Positions 1 through 9,026 of a DNA stretch of 14,887 bases are shown here, in pieces (position 1 is the first letter of the stretch; the number at the start of each line of letters is the position of its first letter). This stretch comes from Echinostoma caproni (Eukaryota; Platyhelminthes; Trematoda; Plagiorchiida; Echinostomatidae), in NCBI GenBank assembly GCA_900618425.1, contig UZAN01047934.1, forward strand, positions 1-14,887. The letters are read 5' to 3'. Both the position numbers and the translations under genes were made by a program. The notes beneath the pieces are model-generated. The model did no database searches and was not told the origin of the DNA. It worked only from the letters and a program-made list of their open reading frames with translations.

Positions 1-2
1 GA

Positions 3-355
3 GGTAAGAGCTACGTGCAGAGACTCAAGGACCTTAACCTATTCTCTCTGGCAAGAAGAAGAAGAGTAAGGGGGGACCTAATAGAAGTCTTTAAGATCAT
101 CAACAGTCTCTCCGGACTTAAGTTCGAAGACATGTTCTAGTTCATCCCCTCAAGTGGCACTAGGGGACATAGTTTAAGGCTACAACGTAGTCTTGTAAGA
201 TTGGACATTCGAGCCAAGTTCTTCACAAGTCGCGTAAGACCCTACTGGAATAATCTANATAATCTACCAGAAAATGTGGTAAGTTGCTCGAACGTCATAG
301 CCTTCAAAGGGCATTAGATGACTGTTGGGCTTCTACCTTCCCTGAAACAGTTTAA
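3..355 (+). mobile_element. 3' end of a CR1/jockey-like LINE reverse transcriptase ORF, decayed
   Basis: Frame 3 encodes the region after the polymerase domain that ends many CR1/jockey-type non-LTR elements: QRLKDLNLFSLARRR, then RGDLIEVFKIIN, TRGHSLRL, RPYWNNL and LPENVV. The copy is dead. An in-frame TAG lies at 138-140. One base is missing near 308-310, after which the family ending continues in another frame (ALDDCWASTFPETV) to a TAA at 353-355. A 9-bp direct duplication (aataatcta) around the ambiguous base at 258 adds extra residues. The element enters from the left edge, so only its end is seen. Clade assignment is by motif memory: CR1 or jockey rather than RTE is likely, the exact family unknown. 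Confidence 0.8.
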
Positions 356-525
356 TGGTAAGTATCTATTATTGCTGAGCACCATTGCCCAGGACGTGAT
401 ACCCACCTTACTTTCTGCCTTTCAGAAAAAATCTATTGACTTGCAGTGTTGGAAGCCACAAGAACAGCCAACAACACATCAATCTGGACGCAAGATTGGC
501 CCGGGCCACACATCGTCCTGTGCAA

Positions 526-575
526 ACTGAACTGAACTGAACTGAAGTGAACTGAACTGAAGTGAACTGAACTGA
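526..575 (+). repeat. Pentanucleotide tandem repeat (ACTGA)10 with 15-bp higher-order pattern
   Basis: Ten perfect-length 5-bp units. Units 5 and 8 read AGTGA and the other eight read ACTGA, so the last eight units follow a 15-bp super-period (two ACTGA and one AGTGA). The array ends 44 bp before the start codon of the Sm F gene and therefore lies in its 5' UTR or proximal promoter. Confidence 0.95.
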
Positions 576-619
576 CCTTGAGTTTTGTTAGTGTTTTGCG
601 TCAAGGTCGAAATTTGGAA

Positions 620-874
620 ATGGACGTCGCCGTGATCAATCCGAAACCGTTCCTCAGCAGTATTACAGGGAAGCAAGTAATTGTGAAGCTCAAATGGGGC
701 ATGGAATACAAAGGCTACCTTGTTTCTGTTGATCGGTACATGAATTTGCAGTTACACAGTACCGAGGAGTATATAGACAACTGCCACATGGGTTGTTTGG
801 GCGAAGTCCTCATCCGGTGCAATAATGTTCTGTACATTCGCGAGTGTGAGGATGACTTTTCAGACATGTCATAA
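620..874 (+). CDS. SNRPF: Small nuclear ribonucleoprotein Sm F, complete and uninterrupted
   Basis: Encodes 84 residues, close to the 86 of human Sm F. Sm F is one of seven Sm proteins forming the heptameric ring on the Sm site of U1, U2, U4 and U5 snRNAs, needed for snRNP assembly and pre-mRNA splicing. The ATG at 620 is chosen because the protein then begins [12 protein letters not shown], matching the family N-terminus before the NPKPFL block; an upstream in-frame extension to 578 has no family similarity. Sm1 motif: [20 protein letters not shown], with the D-x-Y-M-N signature and a family Gly replaced by Arg (VDRYMN). Sm2 motif: [14 protein letters not shown]. The tail is short and acidic ([10 protein letters not shown]). 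No intron interrupts it. No perfect AATAAA follows; TATAAA at 897-902 is a possible weak poly(A) signal. Confidence 0.97.
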   Translation: MDVAVINPKPFLSSITGKQVIVKLKWGMEYKGYLVSVDRYMNLQLHSTEEYIDNCHMGCLGEVLIRCNNVLYIRECEDDFSDMS

Positions 875-2054
875 TGTGTACATCTATATCATTTTGTATA
901 AATTTTGTTTATAATGACCCTTGTTTCACTCATTGATCCTCGTTGGTCGGGTTCCACCTAGTGTTGCGTTTACTGACAGGGTTATGGTCCTTTCCATATT
1001 TCAGTGTTGTTCTAGGGCACCGGTAGAAGCAAGAAAGCCTGCAGGCGTGTGCGTCGATCAGTTTTTTATCGTCAATGCGACGTTTGACGTGAATCGGTGC
1101 AGCTTACTGCATTTTTCAATTACATTTACTGGATATCTATTCCTGTGATACTATGAACCGATGCCGGGATTCCCATACTCAAATTGCTGCTGGCGAAGGT
1201 TTTCCGTAGCTTCCTGATCCGCTTTTCGGCGTGCCGTCGAAGAATTATTGCTCGAACACTCAAGTAGATAACGATAAAATCTGAAGCCATTGAATACTTG
1301 TAAATACACATGAAGATCATATAATAGGACCAGTTTCAGTCAGCTACAGTAGCCCGGGAATCACACCCTGGTTTGCATGGACACGCTCTGGGTTTCGGTT
1401 TGGTGGGGGATGGATAAACTCGGGAATGACCGGTGGTTTGAGCATGCCGTCGCAAGGTAGGCGCGCAAGAATTCTGGATTGCACTGAGGCTTGTAAAGCC
1501 CTCTTAACGCCTAATCATACCACCGTCAGTCTTCAGTTGATCTTATACTATGGTCACTGACCAGGAGGCGAAACTTGATATACTTGGATCAATGCGCTGG
1601 TTAATATTCTCTGGCCATTCGATATTAAACCACTATTCGCCTCAGCAGATATAACACGTAGAAAATTCTCTCCAAAAAACGGGATGGTGACAGGAAAACT
1701 GGCTAAGGAACTTCATTGTGTGGCTCGCGATAGGCCTCTTAGGCTCTGTGCAGTAGGTGACTTGACCCTCCGAATGATAATGCTGTGTCATGAACCCTTG
1801 TGATTGTACATCTAGTCAATATTTTGCAAACTAGTTAACTTCACCTGAGACTACCCTCAGATTTCCGAATAATTGTTCGGTTAAATGAGCATCGGAAAAG
1901 ATAGGAGATAAAACCACCGAATGGGAGTGCAAGTTCAATAGTTCCATAGACTGATCTGCGCGTGTTGTACCAACTGCACTAGTGCAATACCGTGGGTGAA
2001 TAAAACTTGCGATCACCCTAGCAGGTTCATTCACAGCTATGTTGAACGCGTTAC
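875..2054. other. Intergenic stretch, no gene recognised
   Basis: Sm F 3' flank followed by sequence without a recognisable coding region, RNA gene or dated repeat. A minus-strand frame ending at the TAG near 1150 is open for about 60 codons and reads as hydrophilic at its end (ARRKADQEATENLRQQQFE), preceded by a usable AG. It is too short and unfamiliar to call. Confidence 0.5.
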
Positions 2055-2545
2055 TCATGCATCCGACAGAGCCCCACGATTCAGGCTCTGTTTGCGAAGC
2101 TCGGAAATCACCTGCTCGAGCTCGAGCAACCGGGCTTTTTCTCTACCACCAACTTTGCTATTTGATTGAACTTTCGACCGTTAGCCGAGTAAACCATAGC
2201 AGCGGTGATAACGTCACTAAATTATCACCATGGAGGGCGTGTTTGAATCCCACCACCGCCGCCTGATTTCCCCATTTGTGTTTTATATGGTCGTCCTTTG
2301 ATTGGTTGCTTCCCCCCTTCCTGAAAATTGCACCATTGTGTTTAATAACAGGAAGTGAAAAGACAAGAGAGAGAAAAGTGTGTAAGGACTGTTGTACATC
2401 GGAGCATAGCATCCGGTTAGACAGATCTTACGCCCACAGGTTATCTACCCGCTCAGGCTGTCCAGTACATCTCATCGCTGATCACGATCAGGTCATCTTG
2501 AATCTGGTTCTGAAGCTCCTTGAGACACGAGTTGATCTTCGTCAT
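2055..2545 (-). other. Possible two-exon coiled-coil coding segment, unrecognised
   Basis: Two minus-strand frames look like pieces of one coiled coil. The first, 2545 to 2469, reads MTKINSCLKELQNQIQDDL and onward with L/I at heptad spacing. The second, 2157 to a TGA at 2055, reads REKARLLELEQVISELRKQ. A GT after 2469 and an AG before 2157 would join them in compatible phase (2 with 2). However, the donor (GTACTG) is weak, the acceptor lacks a pyrimidine tract, both pieces are short, and no family is recognised. The intervening 2158-2468 has nothing else I can name. Chance is a real alternative. Confidence 0.25.
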
Positions 2546-2792
2546 AAAGATTGTACCAATATTTTTTTAAAGTTTGAGGGTAGATAAATGTGACTGTTTT
2601 GTAAACAACGGTGTTGAAAAGTGTATAGCAATTACTTAAGTATCTATTGGACTAGGTATTCAATCAGTCCTCCAGGAATCTGGTGGACCTCACTTTGACG
2701 CTTCAAATGTTACAGGTTCTTGACCGAAACGAAGTTCGGTACTTCGGATAGCTCTCTATCAGGAGAGGTATAGCTTTTTAAAGAATTCCTTT

Positions 2793-3052
2793 GTATGATG
2801 AACAGCGGAAGGGGTTAACCTCATTACGAGGACGTGCTATTCCCTCGTTTCAACCAACAACCTAATTCCTGGTACTTGCAGTGGTGAACCACATAATACC
2901 CCGCTATTTTAGGCGTGGTATGGAGATAGACGATAACGAAGCTGCCTACCACCAAAGTTGAGTGACGATGGCGCGGTTCGAACCGCAGACCTTAGGGTCC
3001 AAGGCACGTCGGTGACCAAGACCCAAATTATCTGACCACCACCAATTAATCG
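2793..3052 (-). mobile_element. tRNA-derived SINE, copy A
   Basis: Aligns along its length with copies at 3757-4006 and 5596-5880. Shared blocks include the tail region (gatgaacagc), tttaggcgtggtat, gaagctgcctaccac and ggtgacc. On the minus strand it retains a perfect pol III B box, GGTTCGAACC (2975-2984). The A box is eroded: copies B and C have TGGCGCAGTGG at this place, this one has TGGTCAGAT. The inner part (2840-2870) has diverged. Borders are approximate to about 10 bp. Confidence 0.75.
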
Positions 3053-3189
3053 TCTACTGTTGAATGAGATTTCCAGCGGGTTCAACCTGACTCTTGTAAG
3101 GTGCATAGCGCATTCCAAACAAGGCTAGGACAACCCTCCGTTAAAGCCTGTTTACTGATAGCATCAGCCCCCTGTGCACATGTACCTTT

Positions 3190-3590
3190 CCCTTATTCGG
3201 ACCTTGTTGTTTTGCCCGACGCCATTAGTCTAGACACTAAACCTGTGGCTGGGTTAAATCTTCGGTGAGCGTTACCGATTCGTGTGCGTACTCTGTAATG
3301 AATACCTTTTGAATCGCAAATTATTAACTTCAGATTATTGAGACCCATTTTAGAAAGATCTAGATCTTCCCAGGTATGTAGAGTTACTGAAGGAATGATT
3401 TCAACAGTCACTGAGACAGGCGCACATGTGTTCCAAAATCAAGCAGATCTGTAATACCTTTGGCGCGAATGTGATGCTTCATTACTTTTGAAGGGTCGTG
3501 TTTCATATGTCACAGTGGGCTTAGTTACAGCTGCAAGACCTTGGGTTTTCCGGCTGCCAGCATTCATGGCACAATTATGAAACGATGTGA
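3190..3590 (-). mobile_element. Possible relic of a retroelement gag/protease region
   Basis: Minus-strand frames across this stretch carry a Cys/His-containing peptide near 3570 (FHNCAMNAGSRK), then a frame near 3430-3190 reading NTCAPVSV followed by WEDLDLSKMGLNNLKL. In position and context NTCAPVSV resembles the D-T/S-G-A active site of LTR-retrotransposon aspartic proteases with substitutions. A stop and a frame change separate the two parts. No reverse transcriptase or LTR is visible next to it. Weak; it may be chance. Confidence 0.25.
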
Positions 3591-3756
3591 GTAACTTAAT
3601 CACACCGAAGTTAGTATTTGGGAGTGCTTTGTTTAAAAATGTTTTAATTTGGGATTAGTAGTTTTCGTAGATTAAGACACGTTGCAATTTCTTGACAGTT
3701 TACCGAACTGCTACTTGTACACGGTTCCCGTTTCAAGTTATTTTATGACACACTCG

Positions 3757-4006
3757 TATGGTGAACACAGACAGGCTGGATCCCATAGTCACGAAGACGT
3801 ACTGTTCAGTGATGGTAACTGGTGACCTAAGCACCGGGACTTGGAGTGGCGAACCACTTAAGACTCCGCTAGTTTAGGCATGGAATTGAACCGGACGACA
3901 ACAAAGTTGGGTGGCGGTGGAGAGGCACGGACCATAGGGTTCAACGCACGCCGGTGACAGTGACTAAACCACTGCGCCAACACCACGTACAGATCAACAG
4001 AAAAGG
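3757..4006 (-). mobile_element. tRNA-derived SINE, copy B
   Basis: Same family and orientation as copies A and C. It has an intact pol III A box TGGCGCAGTGG on the minus strand (3969-3979); the B box position is degraded. Identity with copy C is continuous around the A box (tgacagtgactaaaccactg on the plus strand) and extends about 25 bp 5' of it, to about 4006. The element therefore has a short leader before the A box or a shared target. Confidence 0.85.
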
Positions 4007-4876
4007 CGCAAACGATGGATGAAAGACGGTACAGATGAACAAGGTAGAGAGAATTTCTTTCTGACTGAGGTCTGATAGCCTGTAAATGGGTGGTTGAAAA
4101 CCTTGAAGGATATGGCAGCAGATCAACAACAATGGTGTTCCTGTCTTATCATGCTAGGATGCCTTGGCACTTATGCTGGTACGGCTAAGCTATGCACCCT
4201 GTGTCTTAAACGTAGATAGTCACTTTCTTTTCGTCAAAGCACTCGTACTCTCTCGCTGTCTCGGTTTTGCACTTGTACTTTGAACATATTGAGCTTTTAA
4301 AATTGGTCAACAATGTTCGTGCAAACTTCTACTACTACTTAACTTTAGCGGCATCACTTTCGTCCGCGCAAACACTACATGTTTCCCAGCGAGTCCTCAT
4401 GTGATTCCTCCACTTTTATTCCCCGCGTTTATTTTTCAATCATAGACAGCGGACAGTCTGTGCTCGTGGCCATAGTACCTACTCGTTCTGTTCATCACGC
4501 AGTGGAGTGTAGTAACAAAACGATTGTGTTCAAAGTTGTCGAAGCAGATTTCCCGTCTCAATAAAGTTTAGTTTAGTTAAGTTTGTACCATACACTTTCG
4601 ATTTGTGCCTCACGACTGCCCATGTAAATGCAGAAGTAAAGGGAAAATCGGAATGTTCAAATCAGCGTCAAAATTAAAATAGAGGATTCATGGTCTAAAG
4701 TTACAAAAGTAATAAGTAGACGCACGAGCGTAACTGACTGCAACACAACCATATCACACTGTTTCTAACTATTGTTTACAATGATCCCGAGGGTCCCATC
4801 CAGGAAGGCTTACTTTCACTTACCTATTTTACTTTTGATCGACTAACTCATGCGGAAGGATAATTCGGCTTTTCGT
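4007..4876. other. Gene-less stretch
   Basis: No recognised gene. A 61-codon plus-strand frame (4379-4564) ends at an overlapping TAA/AATAAA (4561-4566), followed by a short run of gtttagttta repeats. The arrangement of open frame, poly(A) signal and simple repeat could be the end of an unknown transcript or element, but no homology is recognised. Confidence 0.4.
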
Positions 4877-5595
4877 GTGTCTTTAATGTTAGATGCTCAT
4901 GCCTGACGATCGGCGGCAAGGTTGGCGCAGTGTGAGACTCAGTTCTGGTTCCAGTTACGAATTCCATATACAGATTGGAGATCCAGTAATTCCAACTCCG
5001 CCTTAATCGTACTGCTCCAGGTCTTCAGTTGACCACCGAGTCATCCACGGCACGGAACAGGGACCACAGCTTGCCCCGAAAGTCACATGGGCTTACGAAG
5101 CAGACTGCCAAACCACTGAAGGCGCCGGCGTTGTAGCGTTTTTGAAGGCTTGTTGATGTTCGAGCAGCGCCGTTGAACCTCATCAATAAAAATTCGATCT
5201 CCAATTTACTTTTGGGATGCAGCATAAAGACCAATGATCAAAGACCTCGAGCTCCTTCGTATCTAGTACTCTTAGTGAGGATGGGTCGGATGGAAGCCCG
5301 ATAAACCTGCGGCTTAGTCTTTAGTCTTGTTTCGCATTGATTCCACAACGGTCTGATGAGTTGCAGGGAGGCTCTTTTAGCTCCATCTATACGAAGTTGG
5401 ATTTCATCCTTCGCGAGGCCGTTTGATTTGGTGGTAGACCCAAGTTACTTGAAAACTTCTGGTGACTCGACAGGCCCCCATTAATTGAGAGGGGTTCCGG
5501 CGTAGCAGATTTTAGTCCAAAACGTCTTGGTTTTTGACGTGTTGATCTCTAGCCCGACGGCCTGAGCAAGCTGATTAATGCGATTGATAACAAAC
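4877..5595 (-). mobile_element. RTE-like LINE, C-terminal half of reverse transcriptase ORF (decayed)
   Basis: Continues the element of 5881-6258 on the far side of a SINE insertion. Peptides in order on the minus strand: INRINQLAQAVGLEINTSKTK; KDEIQLRIDGAK; LEVFDHW; LQRRRLQWFG; GGQLKTW; SVYGIRNWN; NLAADRQA. This order is the thumb and C-terminal end of RTE-clade LINE proteins. Several in-frame stops and at least two frame changes (around 5280 and 5185) show it is inactive. The element ends near 4877. No A-rich tail is obvious. Confidence 0.85.
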
Positions 5596-5880
5596 TTTTT
5601 TACATACTAGTGATGAACAGCAGACGGGGTAACCCCATAGTCACGAGGACCTGTTTTTGAGTGATGGAAAATCGGTGACCTAAGCCCCGGGATTCGGAAT
5701 GGCAAGCCGCATAAGGCCGCACTAGGTTAGGCGTGGTATTGAACCGGACGAAAGTGAAGCTGCCTACCACTAAAGTTAGGTGGTGGCGGGGCTCAAACCT
5801 CAGACCATTGGGTTCAGCGCATGCCGGTGACAGTGACTAAACCACTGCGCCACCACCACGTGCAGATCATCAGAAGAGGC
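5596..5880 (-). mobile_element. tRNA-derived SINE, copy C, nested in the RTE LINE
   Basis: Best copy of the family. On the minus strand it has an A box TGGCGCAGTGG (5842-5852) and, 42 bp further, a B box GGTTTGAGCCC (5789-5799), the spacing of a tRNA gene promoter. The unrelated 3' body runs to a short A-run (TTTTTT on plus, 5596-5601). It interrupts an RTE reverse transcriptase between the residues GNLQ and INRINQL. Target-site duplication not identified with confidence. Confidence 0.9.
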
Positions 5881-6258
5881 TGGAGGTTGCCCATGGTATC
5901 TCCAAGTACGATGAAACCATCCGCAAGCTCAAGGTCTGTAATCCATGTACCTTGGCCAAGCTGCATTACAGGGTATTCGATGAGTGCTTGTCGCATTATC
6001 TACGCTACGGTGTAATTGAATAACCCCGGTAGTACGGGACAGCCTTACTTGACTCAAGAGCTCACTGTAAACCCAGCTGATTCTTCTCCGTACGGATGCG
6101 TTCCCTGGTCCCTGAGTAATACAGCTTTAAAAGTCTGATGAACTTCTAGGGCATCCCATCGAACCACAAACATTCTCAATCGAGGGTCAAAGGCAGCGTG
6201 GAAGTCAATGAAACATGATGTGGTATATTGTTGGAACTTGTTGCGGTGTTCCAGAATC
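5881..6258 (-). mobile_element. RTE-like LINE, reverse transcriptase palm fragment (decayed)
   Basis: Minus-strand reading, with shifts and stops, gives ILEHRNKFQQ, CFIDFHAAFD (RT domain A, catalytic Asp retained), PYGEES, GCPVLPGLFNY (domain B) and ITDLELADGFIVLGDT (domain C). The catalytic Y-A-D-D box is replaced by LADG (5917-5928). Three stops between TVSS and MRQAL look like single-base substitutions of Gly, Gln and Trp codons. The frame continues across the SINE into 5595-4877. The 5' part of the LINE is missing. Confidence 0.88.
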
Positions 6259-6365
6259 TACCTACCTAGCTACGCCAATGTCGTTTATTAGATAACTTCT
6301 TCAAAAGACGAGGCTCACTCACCAGGTCAAGGTGGAGTGGATAGTGACAAAAGCGATAAAACTGA

Positions 6366-6659
6366 AGTTTCTTTCGTCCAGTACAGTCCTGTCAACAGCC
6401 GCTTTTGTCTGATGCTACTCCAGGGTTCAGTCAATATTTGAAACGTATTCAAAACCAAACGGTGTTCGTGCATGGTCTGCTAATTGCAGTTATGATGAAC
6501 AAAGCAGAGTTCTGCCTCAAACTGGCCGATTTCAGCGAGCAGGATAAAAAATGCTGTTTCAGAAGCCTCTCTTGGGAATGTGTTGTATCATGCTCTTCCG
6601 ACGAACAAATAACGCCGATCAGCACAGCGTCATTCACACAGATTTTGGTGCTATATTGA
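6366..6659 (+). other. Isolated 97-codon open frame, weakly nuclear-receptor-LBD-like
   Basis: Open frame between stops, with an AG at 6397-6398 that could open an exon. One segment reads AEFCLKLADFSEQDKK followed by CCFRSLSWECVV. Compared with the helix 3-4 signature of nuclear receptor ligand-binding domains, it keeps F-x6-F, then D, with R at D+6 and E at D+11, but lacks three residues between F and D. No neighbouring exon, zinc finger or good donor was found. Could be a lone exon, a pseudogene fragment or chance. Confidence 0.2.
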
Positions 6660-7700
6660 CGGAACAGGTGAAGAAAATGTAACAGAAGGCCCTAGTTAGT
6701 GGAAGTTCCCAATGAACATCACCGTCCCATTGTTCATCTGTACGACAGTGTGGTTCTTAATCACCAGTCCAGATTGTTTGAAGAAGAGCGCATGCACAAT
6801 TGAACTGTACGCTCTCTATGCTGACTATATAGGTTCACTCTATTTTTCCCTCCTTCAGAATAGGTCCACTCAATCCATCTTACACATTTGTACTTAACAT
6901 ATCTGTGTTTCGAGCTTTACAGTGATCGGCGAAATCTGCTTCAATGTACGATGATAGAAAAGAAACTTTGAGCAGTATCGCTGCGCTCCCTCGAAAGACT
7001 ACAAAACGAAATCAAAGATCCCAAATGTTTTCTTTAAAATCAAGAATTCGATTGGGGCAACAGGACACTGATTAAAAGTGCTAAGTACATTCTACTCAAG
7101 AACAACTTGCCAAGAAGATTCGCAGTCAGATGATGCATATATGAAATCGCGTCGAGCGCTTCAGATAGGCGACTTGGGCACAGTTTTCCATCTCATATCA
7201 GAAACTTTTCGCCGGTTTTCACCAGCAGCATGATGCACGAGTTCAATCGCGTGCAAATAAAAGCAATGGCAATAACAACAGCAACAACGCGGATTTCAAA
7301 CGAAAATATCCTCTTCTATTCAGGTTAAATGCGGTTTTCCTGCTCAAGCCTATGCATTCACTCATGCGGATACAGTTAAACCTCACAAGTGTATCGCAAG
7401 TAGAATAAATGGGCTACTTTTGAACTCACGGATTCATTGTCCAAAGAACCGTAAGTCGGACAAATTCATTTCTCACGACTCGTGATCAGTAGCATCTCGT
7501 TAAAAAGACGTATAAAAAGTTTACAAAACGCGGCGCATACTGACAGAAGACCAGTCAATTCTCTGATTGGGAGAACGATTATGGCTCGGTATCAGATCCA
7601 TTCATTAAAATAAGGATTGAGATGAGGTCGGTCTATTTGTATCGACTATTTTGCCACCATTTTGACGACTGATGGATCAATTCAGAAACAAAAAACAAGA
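6660..7700. other. Gene-less AT-rich stretch
   Basis: No coding region, RNA gene or repeat recognised. It contains A-rich simple sequence such as caataacaacagcaacaac near 7270. Confidence 0.5.
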
Positions 7701-8359
7701 TTTTGTTTGAACTCTATCCTCCAAACTTTTCAGGCGTGAATGGATTTTCGACTTGGTCCCTTGTTATACCACGGAGGCTCATTGGATCACAGAACCCAAT
7801 ATACGCAACCCTACGCATACGGATTAAGTTCACGCCCCTAAACAAGAAAAGGCAAGAAACCAGAAGGCAAATTGTGTATTGTTTTAACGAAGTTGAAAAC
7901 ACCATAATAGAGTTCGCTTGCACAGCACGCAACACAGCCGAGATGCGTTGACAGTAGGAGCGTAATAGAGCAACGGCTAAGTTGGCGACAATATTGCACA
8001 TGACATGATTAGGACGTATTGTGTATGTATGTGTACACGAATACCTTATTGGGAAGGGAAAGTCAGGGAAGTGTGGATTGAAAGAATGAAAAACCAAAGT
8101 GAATTGTCGGGTTCTTAAATGCATATTCAGGCAGGAAATAGGTGTTAGAATAGATTGTTTTGTGAATGTAATGGTGTGTGTGTGACTGTACTGAAAACCG
8201 TTCATGGGCGAGAACGATCAACGATCAAACAAAAAAAGCATCATCATCGGAATGAAGTATTTTCGAAGAATAAAGCTCAACAGGATTACGTTTTATGAAA
8301 TGCTGTGCAAAGGAAGAAGACAATAAAGCAACCCCCCATCACCAATTAATGTGAAACAT

Positions 8360-8374
8360 CACACACACACACAC
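8360..8374 (+). repeat. (CA)n microsatellite
   Basis: Seven and a half uninterrupted CA units. Confidence 0.9.
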
Positions 8375-8901
8375 GAGGGACAGAGTGAGCAAATGAGGAG
8401 AGACGATCAACGAGTGAGTTTGCGGGAAAACTGAACAAGAACGAAAAGCAGTAAGTAGATGGCAACCATGATTCAACAAGTCAAAAGTAGAGAATAGCGG
8501 TCGGTCCACAAGAACTAGACTGAGCATCGAATAGACCTACACTCTTGACCGCAACTTCACAAAAAACACCCGGAGAGTATGCCCTAATTGTCTCAAAAAT
8601 ACCGACAATTATTCCCTAAGTATGACAAATACAAGTATCGCCTTGGATAAACGAAAATGGACTAGAAGAAACGGTAGGGTTGAGTGGTGGGTTTAGAATA
8701 CCTGAAGTTAGCGAATGTTTTGCGGCCCGGGGTAAGAGCCAATAAAGGATGAGTAAATCACAAGGATAATCAATAAACTCTGATTGGGCGCTTCGGTTGC
8801 ATGAGGCTGCCGATATTAAACAGTAGACGAGAGAATAAAAGTCACGAGTGAGGAAGGGTGAATCACGAGAGAAAAAGACTGAAATGGACAAAGAATAACG
8901 T

Positions 8902-8917
8902 GGGGAGGGGGGGGGGG
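8902..8917 (+). repeat. Poly-G tract next to an ambiguous base
   Basis: GGGGA followed by 11 G. The N at 8921 suggests the run disturbed sequencing or assembly. On the SH2B strand this is a C-run about 110 nt after the stop codon. Confidence 0.9.
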
Positions 8918-9026
8918 CAANAATGGCGAGGGACAAGCGCGAACAGGGGGTATGCGCGAGTGGTCGATAGAACGCGAAAATAGAAGCAAGTGGAGAAAGA
9001 GCAAGCGAACGCGGATTGTGAATAAT

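Larger units (their letters stand above)
7701..9026. other. 3' flank / probable 3' UTR side of the SH2B gene
   Basis: Lies downstream of the SH2B stop codon on the minus strand. The plus strand is strongly purine-biased, especially 8380-9010, so an SH2B transcript reaching here would be pyrimidine-rich. I found no AATAAA or ATTAAA on the minus strand, so the transcript end is not placed. A (CA)n run at 8360-8374 and an 11-G run at 8907-8917 lie within it. Confidence 0.4.

Noticed and set aside
318..530. 70-codon plus ORF after the LINE
   Set aside because: It is the wrong frame over the LINE terminus followed by unconserved sequence; the LINE frame at this place ends at 353-355.
578..619. 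N-terminal extension of Sm F by 14 residues
   Set aside because: Begins at a non-ATG codon and has no similarity to Sm F; the ATG at 620 matches the family start and length.
479..676. Minus-strand frame with repeated [13 protein letters not shown] residues
   Set aside because: It is the antisense translation of the ACTGA array and the Sm F 5' region.
3941..4132. Minus-strand ORF sharing a peptide (WRSGLVTVTG) with one at 5814-5996
   Set aside because: The shared peptide is the translated A-box region of the SINE, not a conserved protein.
7714..8205. Longest unassigned minus-strand ORF downstream of SH2B (163 codons)
   Set aside because: No motif or family recognised, poor start context, composition like translated noncoding DNA, and it lies in the probable 3' flank of SH2B; one ORF of this length is unsurprising in 15 kb.
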